Source: Alphaproteobacteria bacterium (lineage in GTDB: Bacteria; Pseudomonadota; Alphaproteobacteria; Geminicoccales; Geminicoccaceae). Taken from it: 64,000 nt of DNA. Where the stretch lies: the NCBI GenBank assembly GCA_026990035.1, contig JALSIM010000041.1, forward strand, positions 186,001-250,000, read 5' to 3'. Numbering within the stretch: position 1 is the first letter of the stretch; the number at the start of each line of letters is the position of its first letter. The translations under genes were made by a program, and so were the position numbers. Below, piece after piece: positions 17,271 to 29,475 of the stretch. Under the pieces are notes generated by a model. The model was not told where the DNA came from, ran no database searches, and was given only the letters and a program-made list of their open reading frames with translations.

Positions 17271-20200
17271 TCATTCCGCGGGGATCGCCAGCGGTCCTTC
17301 GCTCCCGGCCCGCAGCAGACGTTCGAGTTCGGCGGCGGTGACCGCCCGCGAGAAGAGATAGCCCTGGGCCTCGTCGCAGCCCTCGCGGAGCAGGAAGGCG
17401 CATTGCTCGGGGGTCTCGACCCCCTCCGCCAGGACCTTGAGCCGCAGGGTTTTGCCGAGGCTGATGATGGTGCGGGTGATGGCGGCCCCGTCCTGATCGT
17501 GCGGCAGGTCCTGGACGAAGGAGCGGTCGATCTTCACCTTGTCGAGCGGGAAACGCTTGAGATAGCTGAGCGAGGAATAGCCGGTGCCGAAATCGTCGAG
17601 GGCCACGCTGACTCCCAGATCGTGCAGCGCCTGGAGGGTGCCGACGGCCCCCCGGTGATCGCGCATAAGGGTCGATTCGGTGATCTCCACCTCCAGCTTC
17701 TCGGGCGACAGGCCGGTCTCCTCGAGGGTCTCGGCCACCTGCTCCACCAGATCCTGGAAGGCGAACTGCGCCGGTGAGAGGTTGACGGCGACGCGGTCGA
17801 GGGGAAAGCCCTCGAGCTGCCAGCGGCGCGCCTGCCGACAGGCGTGTCGCAGCACCCACCGGCCGAGTTCGAGAATGAGACCGCATTCCTCGGCGACGGT
17901 GATGAACTGGTCTGGGGGCACCTCGCCGAGCTCCTCGTCCCGCCAGCGGACCAGCGCCTCGGCGCCGATCATGTGGCCGGTGGCGAGTTCCACCTGGGGC
18001 TGATAGACGATGGTCAGCCGGTTCTCCTCCAGAGCCTGGCGGAGGCGGGTCTCGGTGAGCCGCCGGCGCCGAAGGGCGGCGTTCATTTCCGGCGAAAAGA
18101 AGCGGAAGCGGCCGCGCCCCTCGGCTTTCGCGGCATACAGGGCGAGATCGGCATAGCGCAGGATCTCCGCCGGATCGGCGTCGTCGCCCTCGCCGATGGC
18201 GATGCCGATGGAAGCCGAGGCGTAGAGCTCGTGGTTGCCGATCTGATAGGGTTTGCCGAGGGCTTCGATCAGCCGTTCCGCGAGATTGGCCGCCGTCCGG
18301 GGGCCCGAGAGCTCGGTCTGGATCACCGCGAACTCGTCGCCGCCGAGCCGGGCCACGGTGTCCACCCCGCGCACGGTCTCGCGTAGCCGCTGCGCCACCT
18401 GCTTGAGCAGCTCGTCCCCCACCACATGGCCGAGGGAATCGTTGACCCCCTTGAAGTCGTTGAGATCGAGACAGTGGACCGCGAAGAAGCTCCCCTTGCG
18501 CCGCGCCTGCCGGGCCGCCTGATGGAGCCGGTCGTCGAACAGCAGCCGGTTGGGCAGGCCGGTCAGCGGATCGTGCTGGGCGAGACGGCGGATGCGCTGC
18601 TCCGCCTCGATACGTTCGGTGATGTCCTGACAGGTCCCGACCAGCGCCACCGCCCGGCCCTCGGTGTCCAACTCCACCTCGCCGTCGACGCTCATGTGCC
18701 GCAGCGCCCCGTCGGAGGCCCGGCGGGCCCGAACGACCACATTGTAGCGGCGACCGCCGGCCACCGCCGCGGCCTGGGCCTTGATCAGCTTGCCGCGATC
18801 CTCGGGATGGACCAGCGCCATCACGCCGCGTTCGTCCGGCAGGAAGCGTTCCGGATCGAGGCCCCAGAGAGCGTACATCTGCTCCGACCATTCGAGCTGC
18901 CGGTCGGCGAGCCGGAAGTACCAGGAGCCGATCCGGGCGATCTGCTGGGAACGCTTGAGGCTCGCTTCGCTGCGCTCCAGCTCCTCGAGCATCCGCCGCC
19001 GCTCGGTGATATCCTCGCTGATCGTGACGATGTAGCGGCAACTCCCGTCGGGATTGGCGATCCCCACCTTGCGCAGACGATACCAGAAGATCTCCCGACC
19101 ATCGGCGAACTGCAGCTCCCGTTCGATCACCCGAGCGGGGTCGGCGATGATCCGCTCGTCCAGCTCGTTGACGAGGGCGGCGATCTCCGGCGGATGGATG
19201 TCCTCGGCGCGCCGCCCCAGCACCGACATGCCGGGATCCCTGACTCCGTGGGTGGGATTGCGGTTGGCGAGGACGTAGCGGCGGGTGGTCGCTTCCTTGA
19301 CCGAGAGCACGAGCGGCAGATGACCGATGATCTGGCGCAGGAAGGCCCGGCTTTCGGCGAGCCCCTGCTCGGCCCGCACCTGATCGGTGACGTCGAGCTG
19401 GATGGTGACGATGTGCCGGGTACGGCCCGAGGGGTCGGGAATGCCCACCTGGTACATCTGCAGGGTGCGGGTGCCGCGGGCGAGCTCCACCGTGACCCGC
19501 CGTTCGATGACCGCGCCCGGATCGCGCCGCAGGGTTTGGTCCGCCGCCTGCACCGCCTCGGCGAGGCCGGCGTGGATCTCGGCCAGGGTGCGCCCCACCA
19601 GCTCCGCGGGCGGCCGGTCCAGGAACTCGCCGGTTCGCCGGCTGACCCGCTCGACCCGGCCGGTCTCGAAATCGCGCACCCAGACGAGGGCCGGCAGATG
19701 ATCGATCACCGCATCGAGGAAGGCGTTGGTTTCGAAGATCGTCTCCTTGGCCTCGACCTGGTCGGTGATGTCCATGTTGAACGTCAGGATGTAGCGCGGC
19801 TTGCCCTCGGGGTCCGGGACGATCAGCTTGCGCGAGTAGAACCAGCGCTTGCGGCCGGCCACCTCGTTGGCGAACTGGGCCTCGATGACCTGGTCGGGGT
19901 TCTCGATCAGCCGCTGCTCGGTGGCGTCGATCGCCGCCGCCTGCTCCGGGGAATAGAGCTCCCGGGCGTTGCGGCCGATGAGATCCGCCCGGGAACCGCC
20001 GGTCAGCACCTGGTCGATGCCGGTGGCGAAGACGAAGCGTCGGGTGTGAACGTCCTTCAGGGAAAGAAAACCCGGCATGTAGTCGAGAATGCTGCGCACC
20101 AGCCGGGCATCGCCGGCGAGACCGTCCGGGGAATCGAGATCGGCGGTGATGTCCTCCACCGTCACCAGCAGCATCGGCGATCCGCCGGGCTCGGTCATGG

Positions 20201-20828
20201 GGATGCGGGTGAAGCGGAGGACCCGCTGTTCACCGTCGTCCAGCCGCCGCACATGGTCGGTCCGCGTCGCCTCGCCGCCGGCGAGCGCCCCGATGTCGAG
20301 CTCGCGCACCTCCGGGCCGAGGCCGAAGGCCCGGGCGAGATCCCGGCCCACCATCTCCTCCCGTCGGCCTCCCGCGAGGGCGGCGAGGGCCGTGTTGAGA
20401 CAGAGGATCCGTCCCTCGGCGTCGAGGAGGGCGCAGCCCAGGGGCAGCTTCTCGAGGGCCAGGCAGGCCATCCCCTCGCCGGCATCGGCCGGCCGCCGCA
20501 GGCACAGGAACCGGTGCCCGGCCTCCCTGCCGCCGCCCAGCCGTACCAGACGCGCCTCGCAGGGTGTGCCGTCCCGCAGGTTCACCGTCCCCCGCCAGGG
20601 CTCGGCGCCGGGCTTCGCCCGATCGGGCAGACCGGAAAGGAAGGCATCGATGCGGCGGTCGGCGGTGCCGAGGGCGCCGAGGCGCAGCAGATCGCGGGCG
20701 GCCTCGTTCGCCACCAGGATGCGGCCGTCGGGGGCCAGCAGCAGCGCAGGGTCGAAGCTCGCCGTCACCAGAGCACGAACATGCCCCGGAACGGTGCGTA
20801 CCGACCGGGAAGAGGACCTCCGCCGCAA
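17271..20828 (-). CDS. Multi-PAS GGDEF-EAL cyclic-di-GMP protein
   Basis: 1185-residue signalling protein with no membrane segment. By eye there are six PAS-like units: about residues 20-100, 125-210, 240-355, 370-485, 490-610 and 640-750. Several end in the PAC form, such as YILTFNMDITD, HIVTIQLDVTD and YIVTISEDITERR. Then a GGDEF domain with intact RLGGDEFAV and an EAL domain beginning LTIVYQPQVEL with EALVRW, and DDFGTGYSS and KIDRSFV near the end. Both catalytic signatures look intact, so it may make, degrade or sense c-di-GMP. The frame opens with TTG at 20828 and no ATG is close, so the exact start is uncertain. It is transcribed alone. Confidence 0.9.
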   Translation of the reverse strand: MRRRSSSRSVRTVPGHVRALVTASFDPALLLAPDGRILVANEAARDLLRLGALGTADRRIDAFLSGLPDRAKPGAEPWRGTVNLRDGTPCEARLVRLGGGREAGHRFLCLRRPADAGEGMACLALEKLPLGCALLDAEGRILCLNTALAALAGGRREEMVGRDLARAFGLGPEVRELDIGALAGGEATRTDHVRRLDDGEQRVLRFTRIPMTEPGGSPMLLVTVEDITADLDSPDGLAGDARLVRSILDYMPGFLSLKDVHTRRFVFATGIDQVLTGGSRADLIGRNARELYSPEQAAAIDATEQRLIENPDQVIEAQFANEVAGRKRWFYSRKLIVPDPEGKPRYILTFNMDITDQVEAKETIFETNAFLDAVIDHLPALVWVRDFETGRVERVSRRTGEFLDRPPAELVGRTLAEIHAGLAEAVQAADQTLRRDPGAVIERRVTVELARGTRTLQMYQVGIPDPSGRTRHIVTIQLDVTDQVRAEQGLAESRAFLRQIIGHLPLVLSVKEATTRRYVLANRNPTHGVRDPGMSVLGRRAEDIHPPEIAALVNELDERIIADPARVIERELQFADGREIFWYRLRKVGIANPDGSCRYIVTISEDITERRRMLEELERSEASLKRSQQIARIGSWYFRLADRQLEWSEQMYALWGLDPERFLPDERGVMALVHPEDRGKLIKAQAAAVAGGRRYNVVVRARRASDGALRHMSVDGEVELDTEGRAVALVGTCQDITERIEAEQRIRRLAQHDPLTGLPNRLLFDDRLHQAARQARRKGSFFAVHCLDLNDFKGVNDSLGHVVGDELLKQVAQRLRETVRGVDTVARLGGDEFAVIQTELSGPRTAANLAERLIEALGKPYQIGNHELYASASIGIAIGEGDDADPAEILRYADLALYAAKAEGRGRFRFFSPEMNAALRRRRLTETRLRQALEENRLTIVYQPQVELATGHMIGAEALVRWRDEELGEVPPDQFITVAEECGLILELGRWVLRHACRQARRWQLEGFPLDRVAVNLSPAQFAFQDLVEQVAETLEETGLSPEKLEVEITESTLMRDHRGAVGTLQALHDLGVSVALDDFGTGYSSLSYLKRFPLDKVKIDRSFVQDLPHDQDGAAITRTIISLGKTLRLKVLAEGVETPEQCAFLLREGCDEAQGYLFSRAVTAAELERLLRAGSEGPLAIPAE

Positions 20829-20911
20829 TCGCCAAACCCCATTCGAGCGTTCGCGTTGCGGCCAGGATTGTCACGATATCTTTAATAAACCGTTGTATTT
20901 TAAGAATCGAA

Positions 20912-20933
20912 GGGAGGGGCCGAGGCCCCTCCC
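20912..20933 (-). terminator. Terminator hairpin of the glp operon
   Basis: Perfect 10-bp stem GGGAGGGGCC (20912-20921) and GGCCCCTCCC (20924-20933) with a 2-base loop. It lies 25 bases past the glpV stop. On the minus strand the stem is followed by TTCGATTCTTAAAATA, moderately T-rich, so it probably ends glp transcription. Confidence 0.75.
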
Positions 20934-20958
20934 CGCGAATACGACATAGCGGAGGGCT

Positions 20959-22719
<1,761 letters not shown>

Positions 22720-22822
22720 TTCGGTTTCACTCCCTTTCGACAGCCTCCCGGGGTTCCCCCGCCGTTGGTTCGCTGTACCGGACCGCGGAGGCGACACGGT
22801 CCGGCAGCGGGGTTCTGGAAAC

Positions 22823-23104
22823 TCACGCCCATCGCATCACCACCCCCGCCCAGGCGAGGGCCAGGATCGAGCCGTACCAGAGCGGCAGATCGGCCAGCCC
22901 GAGCCAGGCGAGATGGATGTAGGCGGCGGACAGCAGGCTGATGAACAGACGGTCGCCGCGGCTGGTGGCGATCGGCAGGAAACCGCGCCGCTCGATCGAC
23001 GGGCGGAGGATCTCCAGCACGGTCATGAACAGCAGCAGCAGGGCGATCCCGGCGAAGAAGATCGCCGTCGGCCAGGTCCATGCCATCCAGGCGAACACGG
23101 ACAT
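22823..23104 (-). CDS. glpU: Glycerol ABC transporter accessory membrane protein GlpU (DUF2160)
   Basis: 93-residue hydrophobic protein with about three membrane segments (MSVFAWMAWTWPTAIFFAGI onward, then LFISLLSAAYIHLAWLG and YGSILALAWAGVVMRWA). Small DUF2160 proteins sit between the permease and binding-protein genes of glycerol transporters. Its function in the complex is not established. It follows glpQ by 10 bases and precedes glpV by 103 bases. Confidence 0.88.
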   Translation of the reverse strand: MSVFAWMAWTWPTAIFFAGIALLLLFMTVLEILRPSIERRGFLPIATSRGDRLFISLLSAAYIHLAWLGLADLPLWYGSILALAWAGVVMRWA

Positions 23105-23114
23105 CCGAGCCTCC

Positions 23115-23918
23115 CTACACCCGGCCGAGGGCGAAACCCTTGGCCATGTAGTTGCGCACGAAGTAGATCACCAGCGCTCCCGGAACGATGGTCAGCACCC
23201 CGGCCGCCGCCAGCAGTCCCCAGTCGAGCCCGGTGGCGCTCACCGTCCGGGTCATCACCGCGGCGATGGGCTTGGCCTCGGTGGTGGTCAGGGTGCGGGC
23301 CATCAGCAGCTCCACCCAGGAGAACATGAAGGTGAAGAAGGCGGTGACGCCGATGCCGGTCTTGATCAGCGGCATGAAGATCTTGAAGAAGAAGCGCGGG
23401 AAACTGTAGCCGTCGAGATAGGCGGTCTCGTCGATCTCCCGGGGGATCCCCGACATGAAGCCCTCCAGCACCCAGACGGCCAGCGGCACGTTGAACAGGG
23501 TGTGGGCGAGGGCGACGGCGATGTGGGTGTCGATCAGCCCCAGCGTCTGATAGAGCTGGAAGAAGGGCAGGGCGAACACCGCCGGCGGCGCCATCCGGTT
23601 GGTCAGCAGCCAGAAGAAGACGTGCTTGTCGCCGATGAAGCGGTAGCGGGAGAAGGCGTAGGCCGCCGGCAGCGCCACCGAGACCGAGAGGACCATGTTG
23701 ATGGTCACGTAGATCATCGAATTGATGTAACCCGAGTACCAGCTCGGGTCGGTGAAGATCTTGATGTAGTTGTCGAAGGTCAGCTTCTCGGGGAACAGGA
23801 CGAAGGTGGAGAGAATGTCGGCGTTGTCGCGCAGCGACATGTTGACCATCCAGTAGATGGGCAACATCAGGACGACCAGATAGAAGGCCAGGGCGAAGCG
23901 GGCGAGCCCGGTCTTCAT
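23115..23918 (-). CDS. glpQ: Glycerol ABC transporter permease GlpQ
   Basis: 267-residue MalG-type permease with six predicted membrane segments. The EAA loop is in IPREIDETAYLDGYSFPRFFFKIFMPLIK, contacting the ATPases. The N-terminal part FYLVVLMLPIYWMVNMSLR is typical of the second permease of this family. ATG 23918 overlaps the glpP stop as ATGA, so the two permeases are translated together. Confidence 0.92.
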   Translation of the reverse strand: MKTGLARFALAFYLVVLMLPIYWMVNMSLRDNADILSTFVLFPEKLTFDNYIKIFTDPSWYSGYINSMIYVTINMVLSVSVALPAAYAFSRYRFIGDKHVFFWLLTNRMAPPAVFALPFFQLYQTLGLIDTHIAVALAHTLFNVPLAVWVLEGFMSGIPREIDETAYLDGYSFPRFFFKIFMPLIKTGIGVTAFFTFMFSWVELLMARTLTTTEAKPIAAVMTRTVSATGLDWGLLAAAGVLTIVPGALVIYFVRNYMAKGFALGRV

Positions 23919-24787
23919 CGTGCACCTCCCCGGCCCACGTTCTGGAGGACCTGGTAGAAGAGCCAGCTGAACAGCAGCACGATCAGGAAGTAGATCACCG
24001 AGAAGGCGCCCGCCGGCCCGAGATCGAACTGGCCCAGCGCCACCTTGACCAGATAGATGGAGGGGAAGGTGGTGGCGTTGCCCGGTCCGCCACCGGTCAG
24101 GACGAAGGGTTCGGCGTAGATCAGGAAGCTGTCCATGAAGCGCAGCAGGACGGCGATGGTCAGCACGCCGCGCATCTTCGGGAGCTGGATGTAGCGGAAC
24201 ACCTTCCAGGCGCTGGCCCCGTCGATCGCCGCCGCCTGGTAGTAGGCCTCCGGGATGGCCTTGAGCCCGGCGTAGGCCAGGAGGACCACGAGCGGCGTCC
24301 AGTGCCAGACTTCCATCAGCATCAGGGTGATCCAGGCATCCAGCGGCGAGGCGGTGTGGTCGAAGGCGATGCCCAGGGAATTGAGGCTGTAGCCCATGAG
24401 GCCGATGTCGGGCCGGGTGAAGATGATCCAGATGGTGCCGATGACGTTCCAGGGGATGAGCAGCGGTAGGGCGAGAACCACCAGCACCAGCGACACCGCC
24501 CAGCCCTTGCGGGGCATGGCGAGGGCGATCAGCACCCCGAGCGGGATCTCGATCAGCAGCACCATCCCGGAGAACAGGAACTGCCGCCACAGCGCCTCGT
24601 GCAGGCGCTTGTCACCGAGCACCTCCCGGTACCATTCGGTGCCGACCCAGTAGGCCTGGCCGGGGCCGAAGATGTCCTGGACCGAATAGTTGACCACCGC
24701 CATCAACGGCAGGATGGCGTTGAAGGCGACCAGCAGCACCACCGGCACGACCAGCAGCCAGGCACCGTTGTTGGTGGGCTTGTGCAC
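23915..24787 (-). CDS. glpP: Glycerol ABC transporter permease GlpP
   Basis: 290-residue MalF/UgpA-type permease. It starts MHKPTNNGAWLLVVPVVLLVAFNAI and has about six membrane helices. Its EAA loop is KAIPEAYYQAAAIDGASAWKVFRYIQLPKM. Located between glpT (12-base gap) and glpQ (4-base overlap). It should form the heterodimeric channel with GlpQ. Confidence 0.92.
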   Translation of the reverse strand: MHKPTNNGAWLLVVPVVLLVAFNAILPLMAVVNYSVQDIFGPGQAYWVGTEWYREVLGDKRLHEALWRQFLFSGMVLLIEIPLGVLIALAMPRKGWAVSLVLVVLALPLLIPWNVIGTIWIIFTRPDIGLMGYSLNSLGIAFDHTASPLDAWITLMLMEVWHWTPLVVLLAYAGLKAIPEAYYQAAAIDGASAWKVFRYIQLPKMRGVLTIAVLLRFMDSFLIYAEPFVLTGGGPGNATTFPSIYLVKVALGQFDLGPAGAFSVIYFLIVLLFSWLFYQVLQNVGRGGAR

Positions 24788-24799
24788 CTCGTCCCCTCC

Positions 24800-25888
<1,089 letters not shown>

Positions 25889-25891
25889 CGC

Positions 25892-26983
25892 CTACCTCCG
25901 CTCCGTGGCGACGGCCGGGGCCGCTTCGAGGACCCCCAGATGGTCGAAGGCATAGAGATGCGCCGGGTCGAGATAGATCCGGAGCGGCTCGCCGAGGGCG
26001 TATTCGTGAACCCCCTCCTCCTGGACCACCCAATCGACCCCGCCGTGATGCACATGGACGAAGGTTTCCGAGCCGGACACTTCGGCGAGCGTCACCTCGG
26101 TCGGAATCTCGAGATCCTCTTCGCCCCGGCGCCGGGTCGAGAGATGGGCCGCCCGCACGCCGAAGGTATGGCGACCGTCGGGCAGATGGGCGAGATGCGC
26201 CCGCAGCGGGACGTGGAGGCCGCCGGGCGCCACCGCCACCCCGTTGCGCACCGCGACCCGCACCAGGTTCATCGGCGGATCGGAGAACACCCGCGCCACC
26301 GCGGTGGTCCCGGGACGATGGTAGACCTCGGCGGTGGGGCCGGTCTGGAGCAGGCGCCCTTGGTCGAGGACGATCACCTCGCCGCCCATCATCAGCGCCT
26401 CGAGCGGTTCGGTGGTGGCGTAGACCACCGTCGTCTCCTGGCGGGCGAAGAGATCCCGCAGCTCGACCCGGAGCTCCTCGCGGAGCTTGAAATCGAGATT
26501 GACCAGCGGCTCGTCGAGAAGCAGCAGGCGGGCCTGCTTGACGAGCGCCCGGGCGATCGCGCAGCGCTGCTGCTGACCGCCGGAGAGCTGGGCCGGGAGG
26601 CGGTCGAGCAGCTCCTCGATGTGCAGCATACGGGCCATCTCGCGCACCCGGCGGTCGATCTCGGGCCGCGGCAGGCCGGCGATCCGCAGCGGCGAGGCGA
26701 TGTTCTCGTAGACCGTGAGCGGCGGGTAGTTGACGAACTGCTGATAGACCATGGCCACGCTGCGCTTTCTGACCGAGACGCGGGTGACGTCGATCCCGCC
26801 CTCGAGGACGCGGCCGCCGGTCGGCCGCTCGAGACCCGCCATGATCCGCATCAGGGTGGTCTTGCCGGCCAGCGTCGGGCCCAGCAGAACGTAGAGCCGG
26901 CCGGGCTCGAGGGTGAGGGAGATGTCCTCGAGATGCATCTCCTCGCCGACCGTCTTGCCGACCATGTCGAGGACCAGGCTCAT
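25892..26983 (-). CDS. glpS: Glycerol ABC transporter ATPase GlpS
   Basis: 363-residue ATPase. Walker A is GPTLAGKT (residues 35-42), the signature LSGGQQQR is intact and Walker B is LLLLDEPLVNLD. The switch region reads VVYATTEPLEAL, with Thr where the H-loop His normally sits. A C-terminal TOBE-like domain contains FGVRAAHLS. The ATG at 26983 overlaps the glpD stop as ATGA, tying translation of the transporter to that of the dehydrogenase. Confidence 0.92.
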   Translation of the reverse strand: MSLVLDMVGKTVGEEMHLEDISLTLEPGRLYVLLGPTLAGKTTLMRIMAGLERPTGGRVLEGGIDVTRVSVRKRSVAMVYQQFVNYPPLTVYENIASPLRIAGLPRPEIDRRVREMARMLHIEELLDRLPAQLSGGQQQRCAIARALVKQARLLLLDEPLVNLDFKLREELRVELRDLFARQETTVVYATTEPLEALMMGGEVIVLDQGRLLQTGPTAEVYHRPGTTAVARVFSDPPMNLVRVAVRNGVAVAPGGLHVPLRAHLAHLPDGRHTFGVRAAHLSTRRRGEEDLEIPTEVTLAEVSGSETFVHVHHGGVDWVVQEEGVHEYALGEPLRIYLDPAHLYAFDHLGVLEAAPAVATERR

Positions 26984-28503
26984 GTCGCGGTCGCGGCCCC
27001 TTCTTCCCGGGCGCGCGCGGCGAACCATTCGCCCAGCGCCCGCACCGTTTCCTCGCCGGCGAACAGGCCGAGCTTGCTGCGCCGCCAGAGAACGTCCGCG
27101 GCGCTGCGGGCCCATTCCCGCTCGTAAAGGTATCCCACCTCCCGCTCGTAGAGACCGGCACCGAAATCGCGCCCGAGATCGGCCAGCGACCCGGCCCCTT
27201 CCAGGATCTTTTCGGCACGCCGACCATAGGCGCGGGCGAGACGCGTGGCGAGGGCTTCCGGCAGCCAGGCGAAGCGGCGCCGGAAATCGGCCAGGAAACG
27301 GCCGAAATCGCCGCCCTCGAACTCGCCCCCGGGCAGCGGCGCCCGGGCCGTCCAGGGGCCGCCCTCGAAGTCCAGCACCTTCTGCAGTCGGGCCATCGCG
27401 TGTTCGGCGAGCTTGCGGAAGGTGGTGATCTTGCCGCCGAACACCGACAGCAGCGGCGCTCCTCCGGCGAGGTCGAGATCGAACACGTAATCGCGGGTGA
27501 CGGCGGAGGGATCCTTGCTGGCGTCGTCGTAGAGGGGCCGCACGCCGGCGTAGCTCCAGACGATGTCCGCCTTGCGCACCGGCGAGCGGAAATAGCGGCC
27601 GACGGCCCGGCAAAGATAGTCGATCTCCTCCTCGGAGACGGCGAGCCGGCCGGGGTCGCCCTCGAACGGGATGTCGGTGGTCCCGATCAGCGAAAACGCC
27701 CCCTCGAAGGGGATGACGAAGATCACCCGCCGGTCGTCGTTCTGGAGGATGTAGGCGTGATCGCCCTCGTAGAGACGGGGCACGACGATGTGCGAGCCCT
27801 TGACCAGCCGCACCCGGTTGCGGGTGTCGGTACGAGCCGCCTCCTGGAGGAACCGGGATACCCAGGGGCCGGTGGCGTTGACCAGGGCGCGGGCGGAAAC
27901 CGGGCTGCCGTCGCCCCCGGGATCGGCGAGTTCGGCCCGCCACAGACCGTTCTCGCGCCAGGCCGCGGTGCAGCGGGTGCGGGTGCGGATCACCGCTCCC
28001 CGCTCGGCCGCGTCGAGGGCGCTCAGGATCACGAGCCGCGCGTCGTCGACATAGCAGTCACTGTAGGTGAAGCCGCGGAGGTAGCCGGGCTTCAGCGGTT
28101 CGCCGAGCGGGCTCCGGGGTCCGAGGACGACGCCGCGGGAACCCGGCAGCCGTTCGCGGCCGCCCAGATGATCGTAGAGAAAGAGGCCGAGGCGGATCAT
28201 CCATACCGGACGCATGCCCGGCGCATGGGGCAGGACGAAGGTCAGCGGGCGGATGATGTGGGGCGCGGCGCGCAGCAGCACCTCGCGTTCGATGAGCGCC
28301 TCGCGGACCAGGCGGAATTCGAAATATTCGAGGTAGCGCAGACCGCCATGGATGAGTTTCGAGGATTCACAGGAGGTGTGCGCGGCGAGATCGTCCTGTT
28401 CGACCAGCAGGACCGAGAGGCCACGTCCCGCCGCGTCCCGGGCGATGCCGACCCCGTTGATGCCGCCGCCGACGACGAGCAGGTCGTAGGTCTCCGCGGC
28501 CAC
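26980..28503 (-). CDS. glpD: Aerobic glycerol-3-phosphate dehydrogenase
   Basis: Membrane-associated FAD enzyme oxidising glycerol-3-phosphate to dihydroxyacetone phosphate and passing electrons to quinone. 507 residues. The FAD-binding motif is DLLVVGGGINGVGIARDAAGRG near the N-terminus, followed by SSKLIHGGLRYLEYFEFRLVREAL and, later, IGTTDIPFEGDP and FGGKITTFRKLAEHA, all GlpD hallmarks. First gene of the transporter operon. Glycerol kinase (glpK), needed to feed it, is not in the window. Confidence 0.96.
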   Translation of the reverse strand: MAAETYDLLVVGGGINGVGIARDAAGRGLSVLLVEQDDLAAHTSCESSKLIHGGLRYLEYFEFRLVREALIEREVLLRAAPHIIRPLTFVLPHAPGMRPVWMIRLGLFLYDHLGGRERLPGSRGVVLGPRSPLGEPLKPGYLRGFTYSDCYVDDARLVILSALDAAERGAVIRTRTRCTAAWRENGLWRAELADPGGDGSPVSARALVNATGPWVSRFLQEAARTDTRNRVRLVKGSHIVVPRLYEGDHAYILQNDDRRVIFVIPFEGAFSLIGTTDIPFEGDPGRLAVSEEEIDYLCRAVGRYFRSPVRKADIVWSYAGVRPLYDDASKDPSAVTRDYVFDLDLAGGAPLLSVFGGKITTFRKLAEHAMARLQKVLDFEGGPWTARAPLPGGEFEGGDFGRFLADFRRRFAWLPEALATRLARAYGRRAEKILEGAGSLADLGRDFGAGLYEREVGYLYEREWARSAADVLWRRSKLGLFAGEETVRALGEWFAARAREEGAATAT

Positions 28504-28596
28504 GTTCCCCCCTGATTTCCTGCGGTTCCCCGGTCCTGCGCCCTGTCGGCGCCCGCCGCGACCGGACCTCGGGGCGAGGGCTAACAGGGAAGACGG

Positions 28597-28620
28597 ATGT
28601 TCGCAAGTGAAAATCGCATG
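28597..28620 (-). promoter_or_regulatory. Candidate GlpR operator upstream of glpD
   Basis: ATGTTCGCA at 28597-28605, in the 136 bases between glpR and glpD, followed by an imperfect partner (AAATCGCAT, 28611-28619). The core TGTTCGCA recurs in front of glpR and resembles the enteric GlpR half-site ATGTTCG. Position suits repression of the glpD-glpV operon. Confidence 0.4.
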
Positions 28621-28639
28621 CGCGGGTCCGAAATGCCCT

Positions 28640-29407
28640 TCAATCGGCGGCGACGTGGAGGGCGGTCTCCGCCGCCTCCAGCACCAGCCGCAGCGGCTCC
28701 GGCGGCGGGGCGTCGGTGAACAGCGCGTCGACGTCGCTCAGATGGCCGAGGCGGGCCATGGCGTTGCGGCCGAACTTGGACTGGTCGGCGGCGAGAAAGA
28801 CGGTACGGGCGTTGCGGATGATGGCCTGGGCGACGCGCACCTCGCGATAGTCGAAGTCGAGCAGGGTGCCGTCCATGTCGATGCCGCTGATGCCGATCAC
28901 CGCGAAATCGACCCGGAACTGGTCGACGAAATCGATCGTCGCTTCGCCGACGATGCCCCGATCACGACGCCGGACCACCCCGCCGGCGACGATCACTTGG
29001 AAGTCGGGCTTCTCGGCCATCATGTTGGCGACGTTGAGATTGTTGGTGATCACGCTGAGCCCGCTGTGATCCATCAGGGCCTTGGCCACTTCCTCGGTGG
29101 TGGTGCCGATGTTGATGATCAGCGAGGCGTTGTCGGGGATGTGCCGGGCGACCAGCCGGGCGATCCGCTTCTTGGCCTCGAGATTGAGGATCCGTCGGGT
29201 GGCGTAGGCGATGTTCTCGACGCTCGAGGGCAGCCCGGCACCGCCGTGGAACCGGCGCAGGCGCCCGGCCCGGGCGAGGCTGTTGATGTCCCGGCGGATG
29301 GTCTGCGGCGTGACGTTGAAGGTGGCCGCGAGCTGGTCGATGGCGGCGAACCCCTGGCGCCGCACGATCTCGACGATGTGGGAACGGCGTAGTTCGGCCT
29401 CGCCCAA
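28640..29407 (-). CDS. glpR: DeoR-family glycerol regulon repressor
   Basis: 255-residue repressor. The N-terminal helix-turn-helix is [46 protein letters not shown], the DeoR signature. The C-terminal DeoRC sugar-phosphate sensor has [25 protein letters not shown] and [13 protein letters not shown]. In GlpR proteins glycerol-3-phosphate binding releases DNA. Placed immediately upstream of the glp operon on the same strand, with its own upstream half-site. The location and strong family match make glp control the natural assignment. Confidence 0.92.
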   Translation of the reverse strand: MGEAELRRSHIVEIVRRQGFAAIDQLAATFNVTPQTIRRDINSLARAGRLRRFHGGAGLPSSVENIAYATRRILNLEAKKRIARLVARHIPDNASLIINIGTTTEEVAKALMDHSGLSVITNNLNVANMMAEKPDFQVIVAGGVVRRRDRGIVGEATIDFVDQFRVDFAVIGISGIDMDGTLLDFDYREVRVAQAIIRNARTVFLAADQSKFGRNAMARLGHLSDVDALFTDAPPPEPLRLVLEAAETALHVAAD

Positions 29408-29433
29408 GGTGCCTACTCCGGCCGGCGAGCTTC

Positions 29434-29447
29434 ATATGCGAACAAGA
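29434..29447 (-). promoter_or_regulatory. Candidate GlpR operator upstream of glpR
   Basis: TGCGAACA at 29437-29444, the reverse complement of the TGTTCGCA found before glpD, 30 bases upstream of the glpR start. An AT-richer stretch (ATACACCTTTTCG) beside it could hold the promoter. Suggests autoregulation. Confidence 0.35.
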
Positions 29448-29475
29448 GGATACACCTTTTCGCTTCCGAAAACAG

